Below are positions 9,446-18,562 of a DNA stretch of 64,000 nt, in pieces. Source of the DNA: Staphylococcus nepalensis (GTDB taxonomy: Bacteria > Bacillota > Bacilli > Staphylococcales > Staphylococcaceae); contig NZ_BMCF01000007.1 in the NCBI RefSeq assembly GCF_014635045.1, positions 35,776 to 99,775 on the forward strand. Direction: 5' to 3'. A model generated the notes under the pieces. The model was not told the DNA's origin, ran no database searches, and saw nothing but the letters and a program-made list of their open reading frames with translations. How positions within the stretch are numbered: position 1 is the first letter of the stretch; each line of letters opens with the position of its first letter. A program made the translations under genes and the position numbers.

Positions 9446-10864
9446 ATGCAAAATTCAATAAGATACCGCAAATTCATTCTCCCCCTTGTCATCGGTATAC
9501 TGATTTGGGCGCTGACCCCCCTTAAGCCAGAATCATTAAGCATACAAGCTTGGTATATGTTTGCTATTTTTGTATCAACTATTATCGCTTGTATTACGCA
9601 ACCTATGCCAATTGGTGCTGTATCCATATTAGGTTTTACTTTTATGGTGTTGACTGGTGTTGCCGATATAAAAACGGCTGTGCAAGGGTTTGGTAATAAT
9701 AGCATTTGGCTTATTGTCATAGCCTTTTTTATCTCAAGAGGCTTTGTAAAAACAGGACTAGGACGTCGCATCGCTCTAAGATTTGTGAAACGATTTGGTA
9801 AAAAAACATTAGGTCTCGCCTATGCGCTTGTAGGTGTCGATCTTATATTAGCCCCTGCTACACCAAGCAATACGGCCCGTGCGGGTGGTATTATGTTTCC
9901 AATTATTAAATCTCTATCAGAATCATTTGGTTCAGACCCTAAGCAAGGATCTGAGCGAAAAATGGGCGCGTTTCTAATTTTCACAGAATTTCAAGGTAAT
10001 TTAATTACTGCTGCAATGTTTTTAACTGCTATGGCTGGTAATCCCCTCGCTCAAAACCTTGCAGAAAGTACTGCTCAAATACATATAACATGGATGAATT
10101 GGTTTTTAGCTGCCCTAGTCCCTGGATTACTTTCTCTCATTATTGTTCCATTCATTATTTATAAAATATACCCGCCAAGTATTAAACAAACGCCTAACGC
10201 TAAAAATTGGGCAGATAATGAGTTAACTAAAATGGGCAAAATCTCAATGCCAGAAAAATTTATGATTGTCATCTTTATCATAGCATTGACGCTTTGGGTT
10301 ACAGGCAGCCTAATTCAAATTGATGCTACATTGACTGCATTTATCGCACTATCATTATTACTCGTTACTGGCGTATTAAACTGGAAAGATATTTTAAATG
10401 AAACAGGTGCATGGAATACATTAATCTGGTTCTCAGTACTTGTATTAATGGCTGATCAATTAAATAAACTAGGCTTTATTCCATGGTTAAGTAAACTGAT
10501 TGCAACAAGTTTAGGTGGCTTTAGTTGGCCAATCGTACTGGTTATGTTACTCATTTTCTATTTCTATTCACATTATCTATTTGCTAGCGCTACTGCTCAT
10601 GTTAGCGCAATGTACGCTGCACTGTTAGGCGTTGCTATTGCAGCCGGTGCGCCACCGTTATACAGTGCGCTCATGTTAGGTTTCTTCGGTAATCTATTGG
10701 CTTCGACAACACATTATAGTAGTGGACCTGCGCCAATATTATACGCGGCTGGTTATATAAGCCAAAAACGTTGGTGGACAATGAATTTTATCTTAGGTAT
10801 CGTTTATTTTATTATATGGATTGGTTTAGGATCTCTTTGGATGAAACTCATCGGCATTCTGTAA
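9446..10864 (+). CDS. DASS-family dicarboxylate/anion:Na+ symporter (2-oxoglutarate/malate translocator type)
   Basis: The 472-residue multi-span membrane protein resembles the YflS / SO-DiT branch of the divalent anion:sodium symporters. Signatures include an N-terminal hairpin region with ITQPMPIGAVSILGFTFMVLTG, the substrate-loop PATPSNTARAGG and a C-terminal ASTTHYSSGPAPILYAAGY. It should import C4-C5 dicarboxylates such as malate, succinate or 2-oxoglutarate; which one cannot be told. The ribosome binding site is GAAGGAAAG. It stands alone with a bidirectional terminator behind it. Confidence 0.87.
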   Translation: MQNSIRYRKFILPLVIGILIWALTPLKPESLSIQAWYMFAIFVSTIIACITQPMPIGAVSILGFTFMVLTGVADIKTAVQGFGNNSIWLIVIAFFISRGFVKTGLGRRIALRFVKRFGKKTLGLAYALVGVDLILAPATPSNTARAGGIMFPIIKSLSESFGSDPKQGSERKMGAFLIFTEFQGNLITAAMFLTAMAGNPLAQNLAESTAQIHITWMNWFLAALVPGLLSLIIVPFIIYKIYPPSIKQTPNAKNWADNELTKMGKISMPEKFMIVIFIIALTLWVTGSLIQIDATLTAFIALSLLLVTGVLNWKDILNETGAWNTLIWFSVLVLMADQLNKLGFIPWLSKLIATSLGGFSWPIVLVMLLIFYFYSHYLFASATAHVSAMYAALLGVAIAAGAPPLYSALMLGFFGNLLASTTHYSSGPAPILYAAGYISQKRWWTMNFILGIVYFIIWIGLGSLWMKLIGIL

Positions 10865-10964
10865 TACACTGTGCCGGTTCTAATTGAGTCTAGAACAAGT
10901 CAAACACTAAAAGAATTAAACAGTATAACCATTAGCTAGATAGATTGCCTTCCACTCATAATCA

Positions 10965-11004
10965 TCATAAAAAACGCTGTATAAATGTATACAGCGTTTT
11001 TTTA
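10965..11004. terminator. Bidirectional terminator between the DASS transporter and tetR
   Basis: AAAAAACGCTGTATA pairs with TATACAGCGTTTTTTT with a four-base loop. T runs on both strands suit the two convergent genes. Confidence 0.9.
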
Positions 11005-11056
11005 AGTTATTTTTCAAGCGTTTAATCGTTGTAGTAAGACGCTCTATTAATATATT

Positions 11057-11638
11057 TTATTTTTTAATCATACTAGCTGTCCCATTATTCATTAGATTAT
11101 AAAAATGATCAATCAGATCTTCTTTAGAAATAGGTGTGCTATCTTGTACCCAGTGCTTAATGAGTGAAATGCCTGCTCCCGATACATAGCTCATAAAATA
11201 TGAAAAAGGCATTGTTTCAATGGTGTCATCTGTACTTTTATATAAACTTAAATGGTTATAAATCAACATATAAAGTTTTTCTTGTATCATAGAAGCTTTA
11301 CCTATACTAAACAACATATAATAGCTTTTTCTATTTTCTTCAATATGTTCAATTAGGTAAACCATAATATTTTTAACAACATCTGTAGGTATACCTTTCT
11401 TCTCTCTATGATGTTGGTCACTTATAAACTTCTGTAAATCGTCTATTATTTGATTTTCTATTTGTTCTAACAAATCATACTTATCTAAATAATAACTATA
11501 AAATGTACCTCTATTAATATCAGCTTTATCTGCCAATTGTTGTACTGTCAGTTTTTCAAATGATTCACCTTTTAACAACTCTAAAAAAGCAGACTGGATT
11601 GCTTGTTGTGACTTTCGTACTCTCCGATCTTGAACCAT
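11057..11638 (-). CDS. TetR-family transcriptional regulator
   Basis: The 193-residue protein has an N-terminal TetR helix-turn-helix: AIQSAFLELLKGESFEKLTVQQLADKADINRGTFYSYYLDKYDLLEQI, residues about 14-62. The C-terminal ligand domain is of the kind often annotated TetR_C (DhaS-like). GGAGGTGG precedes the start. It is divergent from the hydrolase cluster that starts at 11804, and an 8-base inverted repeat lies immediately before that first gene. It is therefore likely to repress the cluster. The ligand is unknown. Confidence 0.87.
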   Translation of the reverse strand: MVQDRRVRKSQQAIQSAFLELLKGESFEKLTVQQLADKADINRGTFYSYYLDKYDLLEQIENQIIDDLQKFISDQHHREKKGIPTDVVKNIMVYLIEHIEENRKSYYMLFSIGKASMIQEKLYMLIYNHLSLYKSTDDTIETMPFSYFMSYVSGAGISLIKHWVQDSTPISKEDLIDHFYNLMNNGTASMIKK

Positions 11639-11746
11639 AACCCTTTTCCACCTCCGACATTTCTATTTATTGAACAATATTAACTCAATTGTTGTTTTTC
11701 GAACAGTTATCACACGCTTGATTGTTGTTTATTACTTGATTCGAAT

Positions 11747-11785
11747 ATAAGGTAAAAGTGTATTAAAAAACAAGTATTACCTTAT
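11747..11785. promoter_or_regulatory. Candidate TetR operator before the hydrolase cluster
   Basis: ATAAGGTA and TACCTTAT form perfect 8-base arms separated by 23 bases, ending just before the AAAGGA ribosome binding site of the CocE-like gene. The position suits a repressor site. Binding by the neighbouring TetR protein is inferred. Confidence 0.4.
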
Positions 11786-11803
11786 GCGAAAGGAATGGTT
11801 TAT

Positions 11804-13495
11804 ATGACTAAACAAATGTTAGGTAATTCAAAATTAACTGCAACTAGAATTGAAGATATTAAAGAAGGCGTAAATCATATTGTTATAGATAGCATACAAT
11901 ACGGTAATCAAGAAATGATTATGGAAAAAGATATTGCTGTGCCCATGTCAGATGGTGCAGAATTATACGTCAACGTCATCCGTCCTAATAAAGAAGGCAC
12001 ATTCCCCGTTGTAATGTCTGCAGACACATACGGTAAAGATAACAAACCAAATATTAATAATATGGGCCCGCTTTGGCCAACACTTGGTGCAATTCCAACT
12101 TCAAGCTTAACACCAGAAGAATCTCCAGACCCTGGGTTCTGGGTGCCTAATGACTATGTCGTTGTCAAAGTTGCGCTACGCGGTAGCGCTAAATCAAAAG
12201 GATCTTTATACCCTTGGGGGCTTTCAGAAGCAAAAGACTATGCCGAAGTAATTGAATGGGCTGGAAAACAGCCATGGAGTAATGGCAACGTTGGTACAAA
12301 TGGCGTTTCTTATTTAGCTGTTACACAATGGTGGGTAGCCTCATTAAACCCGTCTCATCTGAAAGCAATAATTCCTTGGGAAGGCTTAAACGATATGTAC
12401 CGTGAAGTGGCTTTCCATGGCGGTATACCTGATACAGGCTTTTACAGATTTTGGCACGATGGACTTATCAATAGATGGCCAGATTCAGACATTGAAGATT
12501 TAAAAGGTTCCCAAAAAAATCATCCATTATTTGATGATTATTGGAAAGGCAAACAAGCAGATCTTTCTGCTATTAAAGTGCCAATGTTTGTTTGTGCAAG
12601 TTGGTCTACCCAAGGTTTGCATAACCGTGGTACATTTGAAGGCTTTAAACAAGTTTCTTCTCAAGATAAATGGCTTAAAATACACGGACGTAAAGAATGG
12701 GAAACTTACTATGCACGTGAATCTCTTGAACAACAAAAAGATTTCTTTGATTATTATCTCAAAGGCATCGACAACGATTGGCAAGATACACCTAAAGTGA
12801 GCTACGAAGTCAGGGATAAATTTTATCAAGGCTATACAAAATATGCGTCTGATTTCCCAATCTCAAATACAAAAGAAACAGCTCTATATTTAGATGGTCA
12901 AACAATGTCACTCGACATTTCAAAACCTCAAGAAACAGCTAAAGTTTCTTATGACAGTGAAGCTGAAGGCAATGATGAAGTGAGATTTAGTACAACATTT
13001 GATCAAGACACAGAAATTACAGGCAATATGAAATTGAAGTTATGGGTTTCAGCAGATGAAGCAGACGATATGGATTTATTTGTGGGTATTAAAAAATTAA
13101 ATCGTCAAGGCGAAGAAGTGCATTTCCCTGATTTCAATCATATTGAACATGGACAAGTTGCGACAGGTTGGTTACGTGTATCTCACCGTGAATTAGATCA
13201 AGATAAATCTACGCCGTTACAACCATGGCATACACATGAAAAAGAAGTTAAATTAAACGGCAATGAAATTGTACCTGTAGAAATCGAAATTTTACCATCT
13301 GGCACATTATTCAAACAAGGTGAAAGTGTCCAAGTCGTTGTTAAAGCAAGCGAAGTTGTTAAAGGTAATAGTACACCTGGACTCAAAACACGTTATGAAC
13401 ATGACGAAACAGTAAATCAAGGGACACACAATATTTATACTGGTGGTAAATACGATTCACATTTACTTGTACCTATAGTGCCTAACAACTCATAA
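11804..13495 (+). CDS. CocE/NonD-family (S15-type) alpha/beta hydrolase
   Basis: The 563-residue protein has the two-part build of CocE/X-prolyl dipeptidyl aminopeptidase enzymes. An alpha/beta-hydrolase domain carries the nucleophile in GVSYLAVTQWW, preceded by GSAKSKGSLYPWG. A C-terminal jelly-roll begins near EVRFSTTFDQDTEITGNMKLKLWV. These enzymes cleave acyl esters or N-terminal dipeptides; the substrate here is unknown. There is no signal peptide, so it is cytoplasmic. An ATG at 11795 is in frame but lies directly on the AAAGGA, so the ATG at 11804 is chosen. It is the first gene of the cluster divergent from tetR. Confidence 0.85.
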   Translation: MTKQMLGNSKLTATRIEDIKEGVNHIVIDSIQYGNQEMIMEKDIAVPMSDGAELYVNVIRPNKEGTFPVVMSADTYGKDNKPNINNMGPLWPTLGAIPTSSLTPEESPDPGFWVPNDYVVVKVALRGSAKSKGSLYPWGLSEAKDYAEVIEWAGKQPWSNGNVGTNGVSYLAVTQWWVASLNPSHLKAIIPWEGLNDMYREVAFHGGIPDTGFYRFWHDGLINRWPDSDIEDLKGSQKNHPLFDDYWKGKQADLSAIKVPMFVCASWSTQGLHNRGTFEGFKQVSSQDKWLKIHGRKEWETYYARESLEQQKDFFDYYLKGIDNDWQDTPKVSYEVRDKFYQGYTKYASDFPISNTKETALYLDGQTMSLDISKPQETAKVSYDSEAEGNDEVRFSTTFDQDTEITGNMKLKLWVSADEADDMDLFVGIKKLNRQGEEVHFPDFNHIEHGQVATGWLRVSHRELDQDKSTPLQPWHTHEKEVKLNGNEIVPVEIEILPSGTLFKQGESVQVVVKASEVVKGNSTPGLKTRYEHDETVNQGTHNIYTGGKYDSHLLVPIVPNNS

Positions 13496-13724
13496 TTTAT
13501 GGCAATACGAGGAAGTAAGTCATAGTGAAAATGAATGGCACTCAAGCAGACTAATAATTAAAATTTAATATGGCTTTTTCTAAAGCCGCCTATTTAAATT
13601 ATCTAAAAAGTCAACTGAAGCTTTAGACCATAACCAATGCATATTGATGAAATAAGAGGGAAATATCTAACAAGAAATGCAAATCACACACATCCCCAAT
13701 TCTTAACATTAGGAGGACTCAGTC

Positions 13725-14558
13725 ATGAATAGATTAAAATTAAAAGGGGCGACATTAAATTATTATAAAGTAGGCCAAGGTCCTATACTTATTTTAGTGC
13801 CAGGCGCCAATGGTACAGGTGATATATTTTTACCTTTAGCAGAGCACTTGAAAGATAACTTTACCGTCGTAGCTGTAGACCGTCGTGACTATGGTTATAG
13901 CGAGTTAACTGCACCTCTTCCTGAACGAGCACAAAAACCTGATGACGATTATCGTGTTAAACGTGATGCTAAAGACATCGCAGAACTTGCTAAACACTTA
14001 AGTGACGAACCTGTGTATTTACTAGGTTCTAGTTCTGGCGCTATCGTTACCATGCATGTCTTAAAAGATTATCCTGAAGTGATTAAACAAATTGCTTTTC
14101 ATGAACCGCCAATTAATACTTTTTTACCAGATAGTAAGTATTGGAAAGATAAAAACGACGAGATTGTAGAACAAGTTTTAACTGAAGGACTACAAGCAGG
14201 TATGAAAACTTTCGGAGAAACGCTAAATATTTCAGCCATTGACGCAAAAAGTATGGCTCAACCTGTTTCCGAGGATGAAAAAGCGCAAAAAGCACAATAT
14301 GAACGCATGATGTTTTGGGCAGAATATGAAATTAGACAGTACACACATTCTGATATTAAATTAGAAGATTTATCACAATATAAAGACATCATAACGTTAT
14401 TAAATGGGAATGACTCTAAAGGATCGTTTCCTCAAGATGTCAATTTTTATATCGCTGAACAAACGGGTATCAAAATCGTCGACATACCTGGCGGACATTT
14501 AGGATATATTCAGAAGCCTGAAGGTTTTTCAGAAACAATATTATCGATATGGACGTAA
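13725..14558 (+). CDS. Alpha/beta hydrolase
   Basis: The 277-residue enzyme has a canonical alpha/beta-hydrolase fold. It has the oxyanion-hole region [10 protein letters not shown], the nucleophile elbow [11 protein letters not shown] (GxSxG) and a late His in [14 protein letters not shown]. No signal peptide is visible. AGGAGG sits well spaced before the start. It lies about 230 bases after the CocE-like gene and just ahead of the NmrA-like gene, so it probably belongs to the same TetR-linked cluster. The substrate is not recognisable from sequence. Confidence 0.86.
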   Translation: MNRLKLKGATLNYYKVGQGPILILVPGANGTGDIFLPLAEHLKDNFTVVAVDRRDYGYSELTAPLPERAQKPDDDYRVKRDAKDIAELAKHLSDEPVYLLGSSSGAIVTMHVLKDYPEVIKQIAFHEPPINTFLPDSKYWKDKNDEIVEQVLTEGLQAGMKTFGETLNISAIDAKSMAQPVSEDEKAQKAQYERMMFWAEYEIRQYTHSDIKLEDLSQYKDIITLLNGNDSKGSFPQDVNFYIAEQTGIKIVDIPGGHLGYIQKPEGFSETILSIWT

Positions 14559-14594
14559 TATTTTGATTAAAAAATGGGATGAAAGGTGATTACG

Positions 14595-15440
14595 ATGGAA
14601 AATAATAAAAACATTTTAGTAATGGGCGCTTCCGGAAACCAAGGCAATGCAGTTGCAAAAAGTTTACTATCCAATGGTTGGATTGTGCATGCTATGACGC
14701 GGAATCCTAACCAATCTGCGATAAAAGAATTAGAACAAGATGGAGCTGTTATTGTACAAGCAGATATGAATGATAAACAGTCTCTTGTCGAAGCAATGGG
14801 AAATGTTTATGGTGTTTACAGCGTACAATCATTTGATCCTAAAGACCCTGATAAAGAAGTACAACAAGGAAAAATGGTGGCAGATGTAGCTAAGCAAGTA
14901 GGTACTACTCACTTTGTATACGGGTCAGCAGCTGGCGCTGAAAAGTATAGTGGCGCTGATAACTTTGCAAGTAAATGGCAAATTGAAGAATATATTCGTG
15001 CATTAGATTTACCGTATACAATCTTACGCCACACATTTTTCATGGATAATTTCACTGGTTTTGCGAAAGTGCAAGATGACAAAATAGTGATGCAAGGCTT
15101 TATGGATTCTGAAATACCATTACAGATGCTTGCCGTACAAGACATCGGTACTTTTACCGCTATTACTTTTAGCCAACCAAAACAATATATAGGCAAAGCT
15201 ATGGAATTAGCGGGTGAAGAAATGACTTTAAATGAAATAGCTAAAAAGTTAAGTGAGAAATTTGAAGTATCTTGTGAAATAGTAGATGTGCGTAAAAAGT
15301 TCCAACAAATGATGAAAATGTTCGAATGGTTTGAATATGAAGGCTATGAGGCTAATATAGCTGAATTACGTAAGGTAAATCCTCAACTACTTAATTTTGA
15401 TGCTTGGCTCCAACAATTAGAATGGAAGGATTTCACTTAG
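14595..15440 (+). CDS. NmrA-family NAD(P)-binding protein (atypical SDR)
   Basis: The 281-residue protein opens with NILVMGASGNQGNAVAKSLLSNGW, the glycine-rich NAD(P) motif of NmrA/HSCARG-type atypical short-chain dehydrogenases. The segment VYGSAAGAEKYSGADNFASKWQIEEYIRALDLPYTILRHTFFMDNF is characteristic of the family. Members act as quinone or flavonoid reductases or as redox sensors. An upstream in-frame GTG at 14586 overlaps the ribosome binding site GAAAGGTG, so the ATG at 14595 is preferred. It lies between two other enzymes of the cluster. Confidence 0.85.
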   Translation: MENNKNILVMGASGNQGNAVAKSLLSNGWIVHAMTRNPNQSAIKELEQDGAVIVQADMNDKQSLVEAMGNVYGVYSVQSFDPKDPDKEVQQGKMVADVAKQVGTTHFVYGSAAGAEKYSGADNFASKWQIEEYIRALDLPYTILRHTFFMDNFTGFAKVQDDKIVMQGFMDSEIPLQMLAVQDIGTFTAITFSQPKQYIGKAMELAGEEMTLNEIAKKLSEKFEVSCEIVDVRKKFQQMMKMFEWFEYEGYEANIAELRKVNPQLLNFDAWLQQLEWKDFT

Positions 15441-15492
15441 TTCAAAATAATATTTTTACTTGGAAAATATATGAAAAGAAAGTTGTGTTTAT

Positions 15493-16524
15493 ATGAAGAG
15501 TATTACCCTTGAAGAACATTTTATATTACCAGAAGTTAAAGACGAAATGGCAAAACTTGTACAACCTGACCCAGAAGGTGTGCCTTTAAAGACTATGTTA
15601 GAGGCTTTAGAAAGTAAAACAGGGTTCACGGATGATGATGAGATACAGAATCACGAACAACGAATCAAATTTATGGAAGAACATAACGTAGCAGTCCAAA
15701 TATTATCTTATGGTAATGGGGCGCCATCTAACCTGACAGGAGAAAAAGCAATTGAGCTCTGTCGGTATGCTAACGATAAATTGTATGATTATATTGAAAT
15801 GTATCCAGAACGTTTTCTTGGGTTTGCCTGTATACCAATTAATGAACCTCAAGCAGCGGCTGAAGAATTAGAAAGGGCAGTTACGCAGCTAGGTTTTAAA
15901 GGTGTATTAATACCTGGACGACCTCATGATGGCTTTTTAGAGCAAGAGAAATATGATGTTATTTTTGCTAAAGCTGAAGCATTGGGCGTGCCTATATATT
16001 TACATCCTGCTCCAGTGAATGCGGATGTTTATCAAGCATATTACAAAAGCGATGCATATACAGACGCTACTGCCGCTTCATTTGCCTCCTTTGGCTATGG
16101 ATGGCACGTTGATGTCGGTATCCACGCCATCCACCTTGTTTTAGGTGGTGTTTTCGATAAACATCCTAATTTGCAAATGATTATTGGACATTGGGGAGAG
16201 TTTATACCATTTTTCTTAGAGAGAATGGATGAAGCACTTCTTTCAGACCATCTTGTTCATCCTATAAGCCAATATTTTAAAAACCATTTTTATATTACAC
16301 CAAGTGGCATGTTAACCCATCCCCAATTCGAGATGGTTAAAAATGCTTTTGGCATCGATAGAATACTCTATGCTGCGGATTATCCTTATATTAAACCTGA
16401 AAAACTTGGTACATTTTTAAACGACTTAGGTTTATCGCTCGAAGATCAAGCCAAAATTAATTATAAAAATGCGCAGCACTTACTCAAACTGAATCATAAT
16501 CATGTATCGGCTAAAAAAAATTAA
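15493..16524 (+). CDS. Amidohydrolase-2 family decarboxylase (gamma-resorcylate / ACMS decarboxylase-like)
   Basis: The 343-residue protein begins TLEEHFILPEV, the EEHF start characteristic of 2,6-dihydroxybenzoate and 2,3-dihydroxybenzoate decarboxylase-type enzymes. It continues with the TIM-barrel metal ligands in YLHPAP, IGHWGEFIPFFLERMD and YAADYPY. Family members non-oxidatively decarboxylate aromatic acids using a bound metal. This fits a cluster with esterases and an NmrA-type reductase, which suggests breakdown of an aromatic ester or related compound. The substrate is inferred only. A terminator follows at 16583. Confidence 0.85.
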   Translation: MKSITLEEHFILPEVKDEMAKLVQPDPEGVPLKTMLEALESKTGFTDDDEIQNHEQRIKFMEEHNVAVQILSYGNGAPSNLTGEKAIELCRYANDKLYDYIEMYPERFLGFACIPINEPQAAAEELERAVTQLGFKGVLIPGRPHDGFLEQEKYDVIFAKAEALGVPIYLHPAPVNADVYQAYYKSDAYTDATAASFASFGYGWHVDVGIHAIHLVLGGVFDKHPNLQMIIGHWGEFIPFFLERMDEALLSDHLVHPISQYFKNHFYITPSGMLTHPQFEMVKNAFGIDRILYAADYPYIKPEKLGTFLNDLGLSLEDQAKINYKNAQHLLKLNHNHVSAKKN

Positions 16525-16890
16525 ATACTTGAGCAATCAGCTTAAGTGACCATGATTGTAAATTATAATAAAACTTAAAAATATTGAGCCTGTGATAAAT
16601 CAATATCTCAGGCTTTAATTTGGAAAGTATGTTATTATCGGGCGTTTCTTTAATTAAAACTATACTTATATTCACTTTGCACAGAACTACTTTCTTTATT
16701 TATGAAAACGAGTATTACTTGCGCAAGCGTTTCAGTGCTTTTATACCTCTTCTTATGTTAGTAATACTTATGCATGAGCCTCCTACTCATGCAATTACCT
16801 TAACTTTAAATTTTTTATACACAAAAATTCACTCAATAATGTATTCCATTTTGGAACTATATACTTAAGTTAAAGAAATGAGGATCAATG
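16525..16890. other. Intergenic region between the decarboxylase and the carboxylesterase
   Basis: The gap holds a terminator at 16583-16620. An 82-codon plus-strand frame at 16620-16868 is rejected: it has no ribosome binding site and starts at the terminator. The final bases hold the carboxylesterase ribosome binding site. No clear promoter was identified. Confidence 0.5.
16583..16620 (+). terminator. Intrinsic terminator after the decarboxylase gene
   Basis: GAGCCTG pairs with CAGGCTT around a loop of about 16 bases, followed by TTTAATTT. Confidence 0.65.
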
Positions 16891-18348
16891 ATGCAAATTC
16901 AAATAGAGCAAGGCACAATCGAAGGGATATTGAATGACTCTATTTACAAATTTTTAGGTCTACCATATGCAGAAGCTCCTGTAAAAGAACGAAGATGGCG
17001 AGAACCTTTGCCTCCAAAAAGATGGAAAGGTGTTTATAAAGCCATAGAATTTGGCCCAGTGTGTCCGCAAAAAGGTGGTGCGAGCTTTGACTTAAGAACC
17101 TTAAAACAAAGTGAAGATTGTCTATACATCAATGTATGGACATCTGATACCGATAAAATTGCACAGCAACCCGTTATGGTTTGGATTCATGGAGGCGGTA
17201 ATTTAGGTGGCGCTGGTTCAGAAGACGCTTTTGATGGAGCTGAATTGGCAAAACAAGGTGTAACCGTAGTTACCTTCAATTATCGTCTAGGCGCTTTTGG
17301 TTTTTTAGCACATCCAAATATAGGGTGTAATTTTGCTGTACTTGATCAAGTTGCTGCATTAAAATGGGTTACTAATAATATAGAATATTTTGGAGGAAAT
17401 CCCAATAACGTGACGATATTTGGTGAATCAGCTGGTGCCCAAGCTGTGAGAAATTTATTGTCAGTTAAACGTGCTAAAGGATTATTTCACCGAGCTATTA
17501 TACAAAGCGCTGGTTTTGAACCTTATGTTTTTGCGTCAGAACCAACTTATGAAAAGGTGGAAAATGTTACTGTAGATATGTTAAATAAATTGGGCTCAAG
17601 TGATTTGGAATCATTACAACAGCTTTCAACCGATACAGTGTTAGAGGCTTCGACAGAATTTTCAGGTGTATTTCCGCCTCCTGGCGAAGTTCATACACCA
17701 GCGAATCTAATTTGGAACCCAGTACCTGATGGGGATATTGTAGCTAAACAAGATTGGGAAAATTGGAACACAGATATACCTATTTTAATCGGTTGCGTTG
17801 AAAATGAAGCCCGCTATTTTATAAAACCTGATATGGAATACAGTGTTGATACGCTTAGTAATATGATAACAGCGTTGACGGAACCAGTAAGCGACCGTGT
17901 ACATCATATATTAAAGGCAGATAATTTAACTACATATGAAGCTTTAGATAAATTATTCACTACTGCAGTATGGTTTGAACCTTGCTATGCAACGGTCAAA
18001 CGTTTTGAAAAGTTAGGCCACAATATCTATTATTATCATTTCTCGAGAGTTTCTCCAGTGGCGCATAGAACAAAAGAATTAGCTAAACATACATCAGAAA
18101 TTAGATATATTTTTGGTAACTTAAATCCCAAAGGAGACTACGACGAAAAAGATATAACTATTTCAAAAGCCTTACAACATGCATGGGTATCATTTGCGCG
18201 AAACGGCATTCCTAGTAATAAAGATAGTTCGTTATGGCCGCGTTATGATAGCAAATTACCTTATATGACTTTGATAAAAAACGAAATTTTGAGCTGTCCA
18301 ATAGAGCTTACATCACTTACCAGAACAATCCATTCGTTGAGAGTATAA
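16891..18348 (+). CDS. Type B carboxylesterase/lipase (PnbA-like)
   Basis: The 485-residue carboxylesterase has the type B signatures EDCLYINVW and WIHGGGNLGGAGSEDAFDG (oxyanion hole). The nucleophile motif FGESAGAQAV and the late HTSEIRYIFGNL region are also present. B. subtilis PnbA-type enzymes hydrolyse small aromatic and aliphatic esters in the cytoplasm. Two ATGs are adjacent at 16888 and 16891; ATGAGG is better spaced for the second. It follows the TetR-linked cluster in the same direction but has its own terminator upstream, so it may have a separate promoter. Confidence 0.88.
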   Translation: MQIQIEQGTIEGILNDSIYKFLGLPYAEAPVKERRWREPLPPKRWKGVYKAIEFGPVCPQKGGASFDLRTLKQSEDCLYINVWTSDTDKIAQQPVMVWIHGGGNLGGAGSEDAFDGAELAKQGVTVVTFNYRLGAFGFLAHPNIGCNFAVLDQVAALKWVTNNIEYFGGNPNNVTIFGESAGAQAVRNLLSVKRAKGLFHRAIIQSAGFEPYVFASEPTYEKVENVTVDMLNKLGSSDLESLQQLSTDTVLEASTEFSGVFPPPGEVHTPANLIWNPVPDGDIVAKQDWENWNTDIPILIGCVENEARYFIKPDMEYSVDTLSNMITALTEPVSDRVHHILKADNLTTYEALDKLFTTAVWFEPCYATVKRFEKLGHNIYYYHFSRVSPVAHRTKELAKHTSEIRYIFGNLNPKGDYDEKDITISKALQHAWVSFARNGIPSNKDSSLWPRYDSKLPYMTLIKNEILSCPIELTSLTRTIHSLRV

Positions 18349-18380
18349 GTTATGGCACGCTATATTTATGTATTTGGGTA

Positions 18381-18428
18381 AGCCCCTAAAAGTTGGGTAT
18401 AGAAATCTAACTTTTAAGAGGCTTTTTT
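18381..18428 (+). terminator. Intrinsic terminator after the carboxylesterase
   Basis: AGCCCCTAAAAGTT pairs with AACTTTTAAGAGGCT (one mismatch) and is followed by TTTTTT. Confidence 0.82.
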
Positions 18429-18524
18429 ATTTTAAAATTTGTTTGTTTTATACAAAACGAAACTTTGAGTTCATCATTTTAGACATACCTAATCACTAGA
18501 TAGATGCTACACTTAAGATAAATA

Positions 18525-18542
18525 TTGTGAATATTTTCACAT
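18525..18542. promoter_or_regulatory. Rex-like operator upstream of the 2-hydroxyacid dehydrogenase
   Basis: TTGTGAATATTTTCACAT matches the known Rex consensus TTGTGAAWWWWTTCACAA at all but the last position. It lies just before the AAAGGAG ribosome binding site of an NAD-dependent dehydrogenase, the kind of gene that Rex, a repressor sensitive to the NADH/NAD ratio, controls in staphylococci. Confidence 0.6.
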
Positions 18543-18562
18543 AATAAAAGGAGACGATTTTT

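Noticed and set aside
16720..16740. cre-like sequence GCAAGCGTTTCA before the carboxylesterase
   Set aside because: The spacing around CG does not fit the CcpA consensus, unlike the exact site at 37978-37991.
16620..16868. 82-codon plus-strand frame between the decarboxylase and carboxylesterase genes
   Set aside because: It starts at the end of a terminator, has no ribosome binding site and is a hydrophobic low-complexity sequence.
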